This document shows positions 43,053-52,261 of a DNA stretch of 64,000 nucleotides, piece after piece (the first letter of the stretch is position 1; each line of letters starts with the position of its first letter). Source of the DNA: Thermohalobaculum sp039026375 (GTDB lineage Bacteria > Pseudomonadota > Alphaproteobacteria > Rhodobacterales > Rhodobacteraceae); the NCBI GenBank assembly GCA_039026375.1, contig JBCCML010000001.1, forward strand, positions 1 to 64,000. Direction: 5' to 3'. Below the pieces are notes generated by a model that had not been told where the DNA came from, ran no database searches, and saw only the letters and a list, made by a program, of their open reading frames with translations. The translations under genes were made by a program, and so were the position numbers.

Positions 43053-44093
43053 TCAGGGCAAGTCCAGTTCGTCGTCGCCCAGGTCGGCGAACGCCTCCGC
43101 TACAGACTCTTCCGACGCCGCCTCCAACGCCGCGGGAGTCCAATTGGGCGCGTTGTCCTTGTCCAAAATGACGGCCCGCACCCCTTCGTAGAAATCCGGA
43201 TGCGTCATGCAGTACCGCGCCAATCGGTATTCAAGCCGCATGCAGTCTTCAAACGACAGCGTCGCGCCCTCCCGGATCTGGCGGAAGGCAAGACGGGTAG
43301 ACGTTGGTGATTTAGACAGGATCGCAGTTCGCTGTTTATCTGCCCAGTCGGTGCCCTCATTGCCCAGCCGTTCTAGAATGTCCTCGACGCTGTCGCCAGA
43401 GAACACCCGGGCGATCGCCGCCTTTGCCGCAATGTCGGGATAGACCGGCACCGAGCCAAGGCCTGCGGGGTCAAGCGTCTCGATGAAATCCTCCAAATCG
43501 GACGCCTCGATCAACAGATCACAAAGCCCGGCGGACAGGGTGTCCGCTCCTTTCAGACGCGCGCCAGTCAGTCCCAACCACATGCCTATCTGCCCCGGCA
43601 GACGCGGCAAGAAGTACGTCCCACCCACGTCCGGGAACAAGCCGATGCCCGTCTCGGGCATGGCAAAGACGGTGCGTTCGGTGGCGATCCGCAGGCTGCC
43701 GTGGATCGAAACGCCGACGCCGCCCCCCATGACGATCCCATCCATGATGGCGACATAGGGCTTGGGGTAGCGCTTGATCTTGGTGTTCAGCCGGTATTCG
43801 TCGGCGAAAAACCGAAAGTTCTTCTCCCCCGTGTTCCCGCCCTGCCCCGCATCATAGAGCGCGCGGATATCCCCCCCGGCGGCAAAGGCCTTGTCGCCTG
43901 CCCCCTGGATAGCAACCAAGGAGATTGTCGAATCGTCAGCCCACAGATCCAACTGGGCATCCATCGCCAGCACCATCCCATAGGTCAGCGCATTCAGCGC
44001 ATGGGGCCGATTCAGCGTGATCAGTCCCAGCCGCCCGCGCTGTTCGAACAGGATCTCGGGCTCGGCTGCTGGCTGTCGGTTTCGCTCGGACAT
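43053..44093 (-). CDS. 3-Hydroxyisobutyryl-CoA hydrolase / enoyl-CoA hydratase family
   Basis: This 346-residue enzyme of the crotonase fold most likely hydrolyses 3-hydroxyisobutyryl-CoA in valine breakdown. Visible features are LGLITLNRPHALNALTYGMV, the first oxyanion loop AFAAGGDIRALYD, DGIVMGGGVGVSIHG, and ATERTVFAMPETGIGLFPDVGG. The length near 345 and the ETGIGLFPDVGGTYFL motif separate this branch from ordinary enoyl-CoA hydratases (~260). A GAGGAG Shine-Dalgarno precedes the ATG. The 287-bp spacer before mfd holds nothing recognisable. Confidence 0.87.
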   Translation of the reverse strand: MSERNRQPAAEPEILFEQRGRLGLITLNRPHALNALTYGMVLAMDAQLDLWADDSTISLVAIQGAGDKAFAAGGDIRALYDAGQGGNTGEKNFRFFADEYRLNTKIKRYPKPYVAIMDGIVMGGGVGVSIHGSLRIATERTVFAMPETGIGLFPDVGGTYFLPRLPGQIGMWLGLTGARLKGADTLSAGLCDLLIEASDLEDFIETLDPAGLGSVPVYPDIAAKAAIARVFSGDSVEDILERLGNEGTDWADKQRTAILSKSPTSTRLAFRQIREGATLSFEDCMRLEYRLARYCMTHPDFYEGVRAVILDKDNAPNWTPAALEAASEESVAEAFADLGDDELDLP

Positions 44094-44208
44094 GGGCACT
44101 CCTCCCTCGGTGGCGGAGGCTTGCCGAAACCCAACGCCAGCGTCAACGCTTGCCCGAGGGGGGCGGCTTGTGTCAGATCTGGTTGACAACGCCAGCCCAG
44201 GAAGTCCG

Positions 44209-45222
44209 ATGCCTATCCATCCGCCAGCGCCCTTTCCCGCCCACCGTCCCCGCCGGTTGCGTGCGCAGCCCTGGCTGCGCGCGATGGTCGCCGAAAACAC
44301 GCTTTCGCCGGCCGATTTCATCTGGCCGTGCTTTGTGATCGACGGCACCGATAAGGCGGAGGTCATCGACACCATGCCGGGCGCCGAGCGCCTGACCGTC
44401 GATCGCTTGGTCGCCAAAGCCGAGGAGGCCGCCGGTTTGGGCATCCCCGCCATCGCGATCTTTCCCTATACCGACCCCGCCAAGAAGACCCCAGGGGCCG
44501 AGGAGGCCTGGAACCCGGAAAACCTGGTCTGCACGGCGACCCGGGCGGTCAAGGCGGCGGTACCGGACATCGGCGTCATGCTGGACGTGGCGCTGGACCC
44601 CTACAACTCGGACGGCCACGACGGCCTTGTGGCAGACGGCCCCAACGGCCCGGTCATCCTGAACGACGAGACGCTGCTGGCGCTGGAGAAGCAGACCCTC
44701 GCCCAGGCTGAGGCTGGCGCCGACATCATGGGCCCCTCCGACATGATGGACGGCCGCGTTGCCATCATGCGCCGCGCGCTGGAGGAGAACGATTTCCAGG
44801 ACGTCACCATCATGACCTACGCGGCAAAGTACGCCAGCGCCTTCTATGGGCCGTTCCGCGATGCCGTGGGCTCGGGCGGTGCGCTCAGGGGCGATAAGAA
44901 GACGTATCAGATGGATTATGCCAATACTGACGAGGCGTTACGCGAAGTTGCTATGGATCTGGATGAAGGCGCGGACATGGTCATGGTAAAGCCCGGCATG
45001 CCCTATTTGGACATCTGCCGGCGAGTGCACCAAGAGTTTCGCGTACCGACGTTCGCCTACCAGGTCAGCGGTGAATACGCGATGCTGAAGGCGGCGATGG
45101 GCGAATGGCTGGACCCGGAAGGGGGCATGCTGGAAAGCCTGATGGCCTTCAAACGGGCCGGCTGCTCGGGCGTGCTGACTTATTTTGCGATGGACGCGGC
45201 GCGGGTCTTGGGGCAGCGCTAA
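44209..45222 (+). CDS. hemB: Delta-aminolevulinic acid dehydratase (porphobilinogen synthase)
   Basis: Joins two 5-aminolevulinate molecules into porphobilinogen for haem and chlorophyll-type pigments. The 337-residue protein has the two catalytic Lys residues in MTYAAKYASAFYG and MVMVKPGMPYLD. The metal loop reads MLDVALDPYNSDGHDGL: Asp/Ala replace the Cys ligands of zinc-type enzymes, so it is the magnesium- or potassium-dependent type found in alphaproteobacteria. The start at 44209 has AGGA upstream; an earlier in-frame codon would overlap the divergent hydrolase gene. Confidence 0.95.
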   Translation: MPIHPPAPFPAHRPRRLRAQPWLRAMVAENTLSPADFIWPCFVIDGTDKAEVIDTMPGAERLTVDRLVAKAEEAAGLGIPAIAIFPYTDPAKKTPGAEEAWNPENLVCTATRAVKAAVPDIGVMLDVALDPYNSDGHDGLVADGPNGPVILNDETLLALEKQTLAQAEAGADIMGPSDMMDGRVAIMRRALEENDFQDVTIMTYAAKYASAFYGPFRDAVGSGGALRGDKKTYQMDYANTDEALREVAMDLDEGADMVMVKPGMPYLDICRRVHQEFRVPTFAYQVSGEYAMLKAAMGEWLDPEGGMLESLMAFKRAGCSGVLTYFAMDAARVLGQR

Positions 45223-45230
45223 ACGTCGCC

Positions 45231-45512
45231 TCATTCGAAAAACGCCAGGAAGAATATGCCGGCAAGGGTGACCATCGTCGGGACGAGCGCGATCACCCGT
45301 ACCACCCAGCCCAATCGGCGCCAAAACACCGCCAGCACCACCAGACCGACCACCGCCAGCCCCAGCGCCACGAACTGAAACTGCAGAAACTGGCCCAGAG
45401 CATCCCAGCCGCTTTGCCCCGGCTTGCCGATCAGATCGGACGCCCAGAACGATGCGGCGAATGTGGCGGCCCAGGCCGCTGTGGCCCCCAAGGTGATCCA
45501 GGCCGGTCGCAT
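45231..45512 (-). CDS. Small three-helix membrane protein (second of a pair)
   Basis: This 93-residue protein has three hydrophobic segments: WITLGATAAWAATFAASFWA, FVALGLAVVGLVVLAVFW and VVRVIALVPTMVTLAGIFFL. It starts one base after the stop of its partner, so the two are translated together. It is convergent with hemB, nine bases apart. No family is recognised. Confidence 0.6.
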   Translation of the reverse strand: MRPAWITLGATAAWAATFAASFWASDLIGKPGQSGWDALGQFLQFQFVALGLAVVGLVVLAVFWRRLGWVVRVIALVPTMVTLAGIFFLAFFE

Positions 45513-45513
45513 C

Positions 45514-45816
45514 TTAGGGGCTGTTTGTCAGGAAGATGGCCAGGGCGACCCCTGCCATCGTGCTGGCCCCGATCGGGGCTATGGCCAGGATTTTCATGTA
45601 GGGCTCCAGCTCTGCCCGGCGGGTTAGACGCACGATCAATGCCGCAATCGCCATCATCAGCGCACAGACCTGCCAGCCCATCCACAGCTCCAGCAGATCG
45701 CCCCGATCGGCGCTGCCATCGCCAGACGAGATCGCATAGTATGGGTGCGCAAAGGACAAGATCACGGCAACCATCCAGGTGATCACGCAGCCAATCACAA
45801 GTCGCGGTGCTGACAT
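45514..45816 (-). CDS. Small three-helix membrane protein (first of a pair)
   Basis: This 100-residue protein has hydrophobic segments LVIGCVITWMVAVILSF, WQVCALMMAIAALIVRL and ILAIAPIGASTMAGVALAIF. It has the same size and topology as the gene after it, suggesting a heteromeric membrane pair or an old duplication. It is divergent from the PQQ dehydrogenase gene. Function unknown. Confidence 0.6.
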   Translation of the reverse strand: MSAPRLVIGCVITWMVAVILSFAHPYYAISSGDGSADRGDLLELWMGWQVCALMMAIAALIVRLTRRAELEPYMKILAIAPIGASTMAGVALAIFLTNSP

Positions 45817-45878
45817 CGCTTTTGCTTCCCCTCGGCAAGTCCCTCCCTTACCTCTAGGATAAATCGGAGGAGCCCACC

Positions 45879-47045
45879 ATGCCCTGTGCCCGACTGTCTT
45901 CGAAATCCCTGTCTGCCAAAACCCTGTCTATCTTGGCCTTTGCCACTGCTTTGGGCGTCACTACCCCAGCTACCGCGCAGATCTTTCAAAGCTCGGAGGG
46001 GCCGGTACAACTGACCGCCGTGGTTGGCGATCTGGACGTGCCTTGGGCGGTCGCTTTCCTACCGGATGGGCAGTTCCTGATCACCGAGCGTGACGGGCGG
46101 CTGTGGCTGGCTGGCCGCGATGGCTCGAAGCGCGAGGTCGCCGGGGTTCCGGAGGTGCGCGCACAGGGGCAAGGCGGCCTGCTGGACGTGGTCACCGACC
46201 CTGATTTCGCGCAGAATGCCACCATCTACCTGAGTTACGCGGGTCCTGACGGCATTGTGTCGGCGGTCACAGCGGTGGCGCGGGCGCGCTTGGATCTCGG
46301 CTCGGCCAGTCTGAGCGAGGTGGTCGAGATCTTTCGCCAGAACGAATCCCGCCGCGGCGGGCGCCACTTTGGCAGCCGGATCGTACCGGATGGCCAGGGC
46401 AATCTGTTCATCACCACCGGCGATAGGGGCGATCGCCCTGACGCGCAGGATCCTGAGCTGCACATCGGCAAAGTGATCCGCATCCGCCCGGACGGCTCCG
46501 TCCCATCTGACAACCCCTTCGTCAGCGGCGGTGCCCTGCCCGAGATCTGGTCCATCGGTCACCGCAACACCCAGGGGGCCATGCTGGGCCCGGACGGCGC
46601 GTTGTGGACCATCAGCCACGGCGCCGCAGGCGGGGATGAGATCAACCGTCCCGAAGCGGGCCTGAACTATGGTTGGCCTGTAATCTCTTACGGTCAGCAC
46701 TATTCGGGCGGGCGCATCGGTGAGGGTCAGACCAAACCCGGAATGGAGCAGCCCCGGGCCTATTGGGATCCCTCGATCGCGCCTGCAGGCGGCATGATCT
46801 ATTCCGGCAAACTGTGGCCGGAATGGCAGGGCGATCTCTTTACCGGCTCGCTGAAGTTTGGCTTCATCAGCCGGGTGGATGCTCAGTTCCTGGAGGAAGG
46901 CGCCGTCAATGTCTGGGACAGCCAAGAGCGGATGTTCGAGGGGTCTCTGACCCGCGTGCGCGACATCCGCGAGGGGCCTGACGGCGCGATCTGGTTCCTG
47001 GATGAAGGGCTGGGCGCACTGGTGCAGATGGTCCCGGCCCCGTGA
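45879..47045 (+). CDS. PQQ-dependent sugar dehydrogenase (glucose/sorbosone dehydrogenase family)
   Basis: This 388-residue periplasmic six-bladed beta-propeller has a signal peptide (SILAFATALGVTTPATAQ). The family signatures are clear: DVPWAVAFLPDGQFLITERDG, GGRHFGSRIVPDGQGNLFITTGDRG (each shown in part), WSIGHRNTQGA, and GGDEINRPEAGLNYGWP. These enzymes oxidise aldose sugars with pyrroloquinoline quinone; the YliI/Asd-type branch has broad substrates. GGAGG precedes the ATG. The stop overlaps the GTG of the next gene. Confidence 0.9.
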   Translation: MPCARLSSKSLSAKTLSILAFATALGVTTPATAQIFQSSEGPVQLTAVVGDLDVPWAVAFLPDGQFLITERDGRLWLAGRDGSKREVAGVPEVRAQGQGGLLDVVTDPDFAQNATIYLSYAGPDGIVSAVTAVARARLDLGSASLSEVVEIFRQNESRRGGRHFGSRIVPDGQGNLFITTGDRGDRPDAQDPELHIGKVIRIRPDGSVPSDNPFVSGGALPEIWSIGHRNTQGAMLGPDGALWTISHGAAGGDEINRPEAGLNYGWPVISYGQHYSGGRIGEGQTKPGMEQPRAYWDPSIAPAGGMIYSGKLWPEWQGDLFTGSLKFGFISRVDAQFLEEGAVNVWDSQERMFEGSLTRVRDIREGPDGAIWFLDEGLGALVQMVPAP

Positions 47046-47503
47046 CAGATCAGCCTGTCCAGGCCGGGCCGCCTGAAACGTCGATCGAGCTATACCGGCG
47101 TGACGGGGAGGACAGCCGTACGGTCTGGCTGGAGCAAAGCCCCGAAAAGATCGCGATTACGACACAGGACATGGGCCCGCTGGTCGAAGAAATGTGGGGC
47201 GACAGCGACTATGAATTCTGGACCGACATCCGACGAGAGGCGTATGGATCGTTGCTCAACGTTCTGATGGCCGATCTTCTACGGGCTGATGCCAATGCGA
47301 CCGAAACGGTGCGCAACCTGTGCAGGGAGAACGGACTGGATCATCAGTGGCGCACCTGGGCGCAGATACCGCCCCAGGCGCATGACACATTGCTCGCCTT
47401 GCTGCTTACGCAGCGATATCGCAACGATTCGAAGGCCACGGACAATCTGCGCACGCTGTGCCAAGAGCACGACATCGCGCACACATGGCAGTCCTGGGCC
47501 TGA
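47042..47503 (+). CDS. Small protein with an internal duplication, unknown function
   Basis: This 153-residue cytoplasmic protein begins at GTG overlapping the dehydrogenase stop (GTGA). The C-terminal half contains two related units of about 37 residues. Each has the form LL-LL...R.ND/DA.AT-[ED]-[TN]-[VL]-R-[NT]-L-C-[RQ]-E-[NH]-[GD]-[LI]-[DA]-H-[QT]-W-[RQ]-[TS]-W-A: the first is at ~80-116 and the second at ~117-153. Each ends in a Trp-rich helix. No known domain is recognised. Co-translation with the sugar dehydrogenase suggests a related role, but this is inference. Confidence 0.65.
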   Translation: MTDQPVQAGPPETSIELYRRDGEDSRTVWLEQSPEKIAITTQDMGPLVEEMWGDSDYEFWTDIRREAYGSLLNVLMADLLRADANATETVRNLCRENGLDHQWRTWAQIPPQAHDTLLALLLTQRYRNDSKATDNLRTLCQEHDIAHTWQSWA

Positions 47504-47682
47504 CACGCCCAAAGCGAGACACCGGCAGACGCTGCTTGCAGGCATCGCCAGCACACGCGTTTCTTGGCACCGCGGCAAAGCCCCAAAATCAATCGTGCTG
47601 ACCTAACCCATGGCTGCTTCCCAAGAACGCCCCGGGGACAAAGCTGCTTGGCACAGCTTCGCATGCTGGCTATCCCTTCGCC

Positions 47683-48795
47683 ATGACTGCTCATCTGACT
47701 GATATCGTTGCGGGGTTGCCCGCTTCCGTCCCCTTCGTCGGCCCCGAAACGCAAGAGCGTGCCCGCGGCGGCAGTTTCGCTGCGCGCATCGGCGCCAACG
47801 AAAGCGTCTTCGGCCCCTCGCCCAAAGCGGTCGAAGCCATGCGCAATGCCGGCCCCGAACAGTGGATGTACTGTGATCCTGACCAGCACGATCTGCGCCA
47901 GGCCATCGCCCGGCACCACGACCTGCCGCCCGAAAGCATCGTCATCGGCGAGGGGATCGATGGCCTGTTCGGCTATGTGAACCGGCTGTTCGTGCAGCCG
48001 GGTGACCGCGTCGTGACCTCGGCCGGGGCATACCCGACGTTCAACTACCACGTGGCAGGCTTCGGCGGCTCGCTGATCACGGTGCCCTTCAAGGACGATC
48101 ACGAAGACCCCGATGCTCTTGCCGCCGCAGCGGCAGCGCACCGACCGAAGCTGGTCTATTTATCGAACCCGGACAATCCGATGGGTACGCTGCATTCAGC
48201 GGCCAGAATTCAGGCGTTGATCGAGGCGATGCCGGACGGCACGCTGCTGTGCCTGGACGAGGCTTATGTTGAGTTTGCCCCCGACGGCACTGCGCCCGCT
48301 TGGGATACAAGCGATACCCGTGTGATCCGCTTCCGGACATTTTCAAAAGCTTACGGAATGGCGGGGCTGCGCATTGCCTATGCGGTCACCCATCCAGAGA
48401 CGGCGGCCGCCTTCAACCGAATCCGCAACCATTTTGGCGTCAGCCGCATCGCGCAGGAAGCGGCGATCGCGGCGCTTTCCGATGCGGACCACCTGGCCTG
48501 GATCGTGGCGCAGGTCTCGGCTGCTCGGGACAAGATTGCCCAGATTGCCCGCGCCAACGGTCTGATGCCGCTCGAGTCGGCGACGAACTTTGTCACGATC
48601 GATTGTGGACGGGACGGCGACTATGCGCGGCGTGTGTTGGCCGAGTTGCTGGCCCGCGATGTCTTTGTGCGCATGCCCGGCGTCGCGCCGCTGGATCGCT
48701 GTATACGGGTGGGTGCTGGCACCGCGACAGATCTGGAAATTCTAGCCCGCACTCTGCCCGATGCCCTGGCCGCTGCGGAAAAGCCCGCCGCCTGA
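47683..48795 (+). CDS. Histidinol-phosphate aminotransferase family protein
   Basis: This 370-residue PLP enzyme of fold type I has the HisC-type features ANESVFGPSPKAVEAM, YLSNPDNPMGTL, CLDEAYVEFAPD and the PLP Lys in TFSKAYGMAGLRIAY. It may act on histidinol phosphate or on aromatic amino acids; this branch often occurs outside his operons. No his gene lies beside it here, so it could be a second, general copy. It stands alone with 179 bp before it. Confidence 0.85.
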   Translation: MTAHLTDIVAGLPASVPFVGPETQERARGGSFAARIGANESVFGPSPKAVEAMRNAGPEQWMYCDPDQHDLRQAIARHHDLPPESIVIGEGIDGLFGYVNRLFVQPGDRVVTSAGAYPTFNYHVAGFGGSLITVPFKDDHEDPDALAAAAAAHRPKLVYLSNPDNPMGTLHSAARIQALIEAMPDGTLLCLDEAYVEFAPDGTAPAWDTSDTRVIRFRTFSKAYGMAGLRIAYAVTHPETAAAFNRIRNHFGVSRIAQEAAIAALSDADHLAWIVAQVSAARDKIAQIARANGLMPLESATNFVTIDCGRDGDYARRVLAELLARDVFVRMPGVAPLDRCIRVGAGTATDLEILARTLPDALAAAEKPAA

Positions 48796-48895
48796 GCACG
48801 CAATTCGCGCGACAGTCCCGCGCCAAGTTGCCGCCCAGAAATGGGCGCCACATCCATTTTTGTTTTCAATCGGAACAATGCTCGAACACCAAGTA

Positions 48896-48924
48896 TTAAT
48901 GGTAAACGCGGGATTCACCATTAA
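48896..48924. repeat. AT-rich inverted repeat upstream of the LpxR-like gene
   Basis: TTAATGGT (48896-48903) and ACCATTAA (48917-48924) are perfect inverse complements around 13 bases, in the most AT-rich intergenic stretch of the window. They lie 84 bp before the start at 49008 and could be an operator or a terminator-like fold of the upstream gene. Confidence 0.4.
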
Positions 48925-49007
48925 AAAATAAACTGATTAACCTTCATTGTTCACCGCGCTTTGTAAGTTTCCAGGTCAGAAAACCTCCCGTGAGAACGGG
49001 GGACGAC

Positions 49008-50015
49008 ATGAAAAGTACAGTATTGGCGACGGTAACGCTGGGTGTTGTGTTGATTGGTGACACCGCAACTGCTGGCAACGTGCATCAGGGTTACCAATGG
49101 TTGGCGGATAACGAGACCGTACTGCGCGAAGGCATTGTCTGGAATGACCGAATTGGGGACGGAAAGGACCGCTATAAGTCGGGCGGTGTGACCCAATCCT
49201 GGATCATTCCAGAGGGCCGTTTGTCCGACCAGCGCTGGTTCGGCGGACGAATCTCGGCCCTGGAACTGCAGGCGCGCGGCCTGGTCATGACACCCGATAA
49301 CGTGATGGCGGGGGGCAGCCCGCAGGATCGGCCATATGCCCAATATGGGGGTCTCGGGCTCTACCTTCGAACATGGGGCACCCCGCAAGAAGATGGTCCG
49401 GCAACGACCGTATCAGTCGAGGACCGTGTCGGTGTTGAATTCGGCTATGTTGGCGACCCACTTCCATTCTTCGAAATTCAGGAGGCGATCCACTTCAACG
49501 GCGGTTTCCGCATCAATTCGGCGAACACGGTCGACTCGGAAGCGTTGGTGAACCTGGAGGGGCGTCGTACTGTGCGTTGGCACATCGACTTCAACGACAC
49601 GGATCTGGAGTTTGCGCCCTATCTGTCAGCCTCTGCCGGAATGCGCGAGAACTCGGTCAGATTGGGTGGCGACATAATCTATGGCTCCAGCCTGGAGGGG
49701 CGCACCTGGAACATCGATCCCGGCATCGGCGCCTTGATTCCCGGCGGTGCGATGCCGCGCCCCGGGCCCCATTGGATGATGTGGCTGGGCGGCGATGTAG
49801 GTGCCATCGTCACTGATGCCTTCTTGGACGGCGGGTTCAGCGGCGATAGCGCATCGGTAGAGCGCGAGGAGTATGTCGCCCGCATTCGCATGGGTTTCAT
49901 GTTCGAGAACGATCCCTGGGCGCTGTCCTACTCGCTGACCTGGCTGTCGGACGAGTTCGAAGAGCAAAAGCATACACAAGTGATCGGTGCCGTCAGTCTT
50001 AAGTACCGGTTCTGA
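49008..50015 (+). CDS. LpxR-like (DUF2219) outer-membrane lipid A deacylase family protein
   Basis: This 335-residue protein has a signal peptide (MKSTVLATVTLGVVLIGDTA) and a beta-barrel pattern that ends in an aromatic residue (GAVSLKYRF). The N-terminal WNDRIGDGKDRYKSGG corresponds to the N-D...D-R-Y...G motif of LpxR proteins, which remove the 3'-acyloxyacyl group of lipid A. The later catalytic region appears changed (the usual WxNQxxDEP is not recognisable), so enzyme activity is uncertain. GGGGGA precedes the ATG. It has its own terminator downstream at 50073-50103. No lipid A genes are nearby. Confidence 0.65.
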   Translation: MKSTVLATVTLGVVLIGDTATAGNVHQGYQWLADNETVLREGIVWNDRIGDGKDRYKSGGVTQSWIIPEGRLSDQRWFGGRISALELQARGLVMTPDNVMAGGSPQDRPYAQYGGLGLYLRTWGTPQEDGPATTVSVEDRVGVEFGYVGDPLPFFEIQEAIHFNGGFRINSANTVDSEALVNLEGRRTVRWHIDFNDTDLEFAPYLSASAGMRENSVRLGGDIIYGSSLEGRTWNIDPGIGALIPGGAMPRPGPHWMMWLGGDVGAIVTDAFLDGGFSGDSASVEREEYVARIRMGFMFENDPWALSYSLTWLSDEFEEQKHTQVIGAVSLKYRF

Positions 50016-50072
50016 CGCCCAGGCGCACTACAGCCCTGGGGCGAGTTATCTGAAATTTCCACAACCTTCACG

Positions 50073-50103
50073 GACCTCGGCAAGCATTTGCCGGGGTCAT
50101 TTT
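50073..50103 (+). terminator. Intrinsic terminator after the LpxR-like gene
   Basis: GACCTCGGCA (50073-50082) pairs with TGCCGGGGTC (50089-50098), with one G-U pair, six-base loop, followed by ATTTT. It lies 58 bp after the stop and fits a rho-independent end. Confidence 0.7.
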
Positions 50104-50246
50104 CGTTCTTTGGGAAAGTGTTGGACGAAAGGATTGACTCGGCCATGCCCGGAAGGTTTGGTGATCTTGCGCCGCCGGACAACGTCTGCCGGCTCCGAAG
50201 CACGAAGTGACTTGCGGGCGCTGAACGCCCCTGTTGGGAGGACAAC

Positions 50247-51311
50247 ATGAAACTGGACTTCATCAAGAAGCTGACCGGCATGGCGCTGGCTGCGACGGCG
50301 ATTGTGTCGCTGTCCGCGGCTGAAGCCGACGCTAAGAAGGTCCGCTGGAAAATGCACTCGGCGTTCGGCAAGAACGTCGCGGTGATCGGCCCCGTCGGCT
50401 ACCGTATTGCCGACATGGTGCGCGCAATGTCGGATGGCGATTTCGACATCAAGGTGTTCGAGCCGGGCGCACTGGCCGGTGGCTACGCTTACTACGATCC
50501 GATCAGCCAAGGGGCGTTCCAAGCCGCCTACGGCACCCCGGGTGCAAACCAGGGCAAGAACTCGGCATTTGCATTCCTGTCGACCTGGCCCTTCGGCCCG
50601 GGCGCGCTCGAGTTCAACGCGTGGATGCACTCTGAAGGCGGCGGTATCGACATCGCTTCCGAGCTCTACGCCAAGGACGGCATCAAGTACTTCTACTGCG
50701 GCATGATCCCGCCGGAGACCTCGGGCTGGTTCCGTGAGCCGATCGAAAGCCTCGACCAGCTCAAAGGCCTGAAGATGCGCTTCTTCGGCGTGGGCGCCAA
50801 GGTCATGCAGAAGTTCGGTGTGGCAACCCAACAGCTGGCAGGCGGCGACATCTACCCGGCTCTCGAGCTGGGCACGATCGACGCCACCGAGTTCTCGATG
50901 CCCGCCATCGACCGGACACTGGGCTTCTACCAGATCGCGAAGTACAACTACTTCCCGGGCTGGCACCAGCAGTCGACCACCAACGAGATCCTGGTGAACA
51001 TGGACGCGTGGAACGAGCTGCCGGACAACTACAAGGCCATGTTCCAAACCGCCTGCGACGCAAACTTCATGCACGAACTGTCCGACGGTGAGTCGCTGCA
51101 GGCTGCTGCAATGATCGCGAACGAGGCCGACGGCGTCACCAACATGACCTGGCCCGACGAAGTGCTGGACCAACTCCGCGGCGCTTGGGAAGAGGTGCTT
51201 GCCGAGGAAATCGCGGCAAACCCGGATGTTGCCAAGCTTTGGGAGCACTACTCGGCTTTCCACGAAGAGTACCAGGTCTGGGGTACCCGCGGATACCTGA
51301 AGGCCAACTAA
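50247..51311 (+). CDS. dctP: TRAP transporter substrate-binding protein (DctP family)
   Basis: Periplasmic receptor of a tripartite ATP-independent transporter. The 354-residue protein has a signal peptide (KLTGMALAATAIVSLSAAEA). The conserved Arg that binds the substrate carboxylate lies in GLKMRFFGVGAKVM, and GGDIYPALELGTIDATEFS is the usual hinge motif. The sequence GWHQQSTTNEILVN resembles the 2-oxo acid-binding (TakP-like) branch, so an organic acid is a likely ligand. GGGAGG precedes the ATG. dctQ and dctM follow. Confidence 0.92.
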   Translation: MKLDFIKKLTGMALAATAIVSLSAAEADAKKVRWKMHSAFGKNVAVIGPVGYRIADMVRAMSDGDFDIKVFEPGALAGGYAYYDPISQGAFQAAYGTPGANQGKNSAFAFLSTWPFGPGALEFNAWMHSEGGGIDIASELYAKDGIKYFYCGMIPPETSGWFREPIESLDQLKGLKMRFFGVGAKVMQKFGVATQQLAGGDIYPALELGTIDATEFSMPAIDRTLGFYQIAKYNYFPGWHQQSTTNEILVNMDAWNELPDNYKAMFQTACDANFMHELSDGESLQAAAMIANEADGVTNMTWPDEVLDQLRGAWEEVLAEEIAANPDVAKLWEHYSAFHEEYQVWGTRGYLKAN

Positions 51312-51406
51312 GCCACCACAGCGTGTGAAGGCTTTGACTTGCGGCCGGCGCGTCATGCGCCGGTCGCACCTACAATAAAATAGAAATCATCTCGCAGGGG
51401 AAACGC

Positions 51407-52258
51407 ATGTCAGGCGGTGTCCGGCCAATGATTCCGGCGGTCCTAACAGTGGTCTTCGTGCTGCTGTCGCTGGAAAGTTACATCGAAGGATTGTTGGGCG
51501 TTCACTCGTTCATGGGTGATATGGGCGCGCTCTGGCGGCCCGTGTTCATCGGCCTCGCCCTCACCTCGCTGCTGGTATGGCTGATTGCCACCGGTTCTGG
51601 CGCGTTTCTGCAGCGCATCAGCGATTTTTGCGCCAACTTCGCGGGCGGGATCGGAAAAGCGGCAAGCTGGATCGTGCTCGCGCTGATCATCATCATCATG
51701 TTTGATGTCATCACCCGGAAGATCGAGTTCATCAAAATCTGGAATGCCGGGATCACCTCGACTTACGGCTTCTCTGTCTCGTTCATCCTGCAAGATTTTC
51801 AGTGGCACTTGCATGGCGTGCTGCTGCTGATGACTTTCGGCTTCGGCTACATCTTTAATAGCCACGTGCGGGTCGATATCTTCCGCGAAGGCGCCTCGCG
51901 CCGCGGTCAGGCCAAGATAGAGACGTTTGGTCTGACGATCCTGGCCATACCATTCATGCTGGTCATGATCGGCTTTTCGGCAGACTTCGCCTGGGCATCT
52001 TTCCAGCAGGGCGAAGGGTCAGAATCGATGGTGGGCCTGGGCTGGCGTTGGATCATCAAATCCTTCCTGGTGTGGGGCTTCTGTGTCGCGCTCCTCGCTG
52101 CGGTCGCGACACTGATCCGTTCCTTGATATTTCTCTACGGCGATATTGAAGAACAGACCGTCGCCGAAGATACAATCCAGTACTTCACAGACAAAGACGC
52201 AATGGCGAGCCTGATCCTTGAGCAAAACAAGGGCGAAGCTGCCAAGGGGGGGCAGTAA
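51407..52258 (+). CDS. dctQ: TRAP transporter small permease (DctQ family)
   Basis: This 283-residue protein has six to seven membrane segments, an unusually long form (DctQ is usually 160-220). The core of the family is present: ILQDFQWHLHGVLLLMTFGFGYIFN and HVRVDIFREGASRRGQAKIE. The extra N-terminal helices (residues ~1-60) are typical for members paired with TakP-like receptors. The stop is three bases before the dctM start, so the two are coupled. Confidence 0.88.
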   Translation: MSGGVRPMIPAVLTVVFVLLSLESYIEGLLGVHSFMGDMGALWRPVFIGLALTSLLVWLIATGSGAFLQRISDFCANFAGGIGKAASWIVLALIIIIMFDVITRKIEFIKIWNAGITSTYGFSVSFILQDFQWHLHGVLLLMTFGFGYIFNSHVRVDIFREGASRRGQAKIETFGLTILAIPFMLVMIGFSADFAWASFQQGEGSESMVGLGWRWIIKSFLVWGFCVALLAAVATLIRSLIFLYGDIEEQTVAEDTIQYFTDKDAMASLILEQNKGEAAKGGQ

Positions 52259-52261
52259 CTC

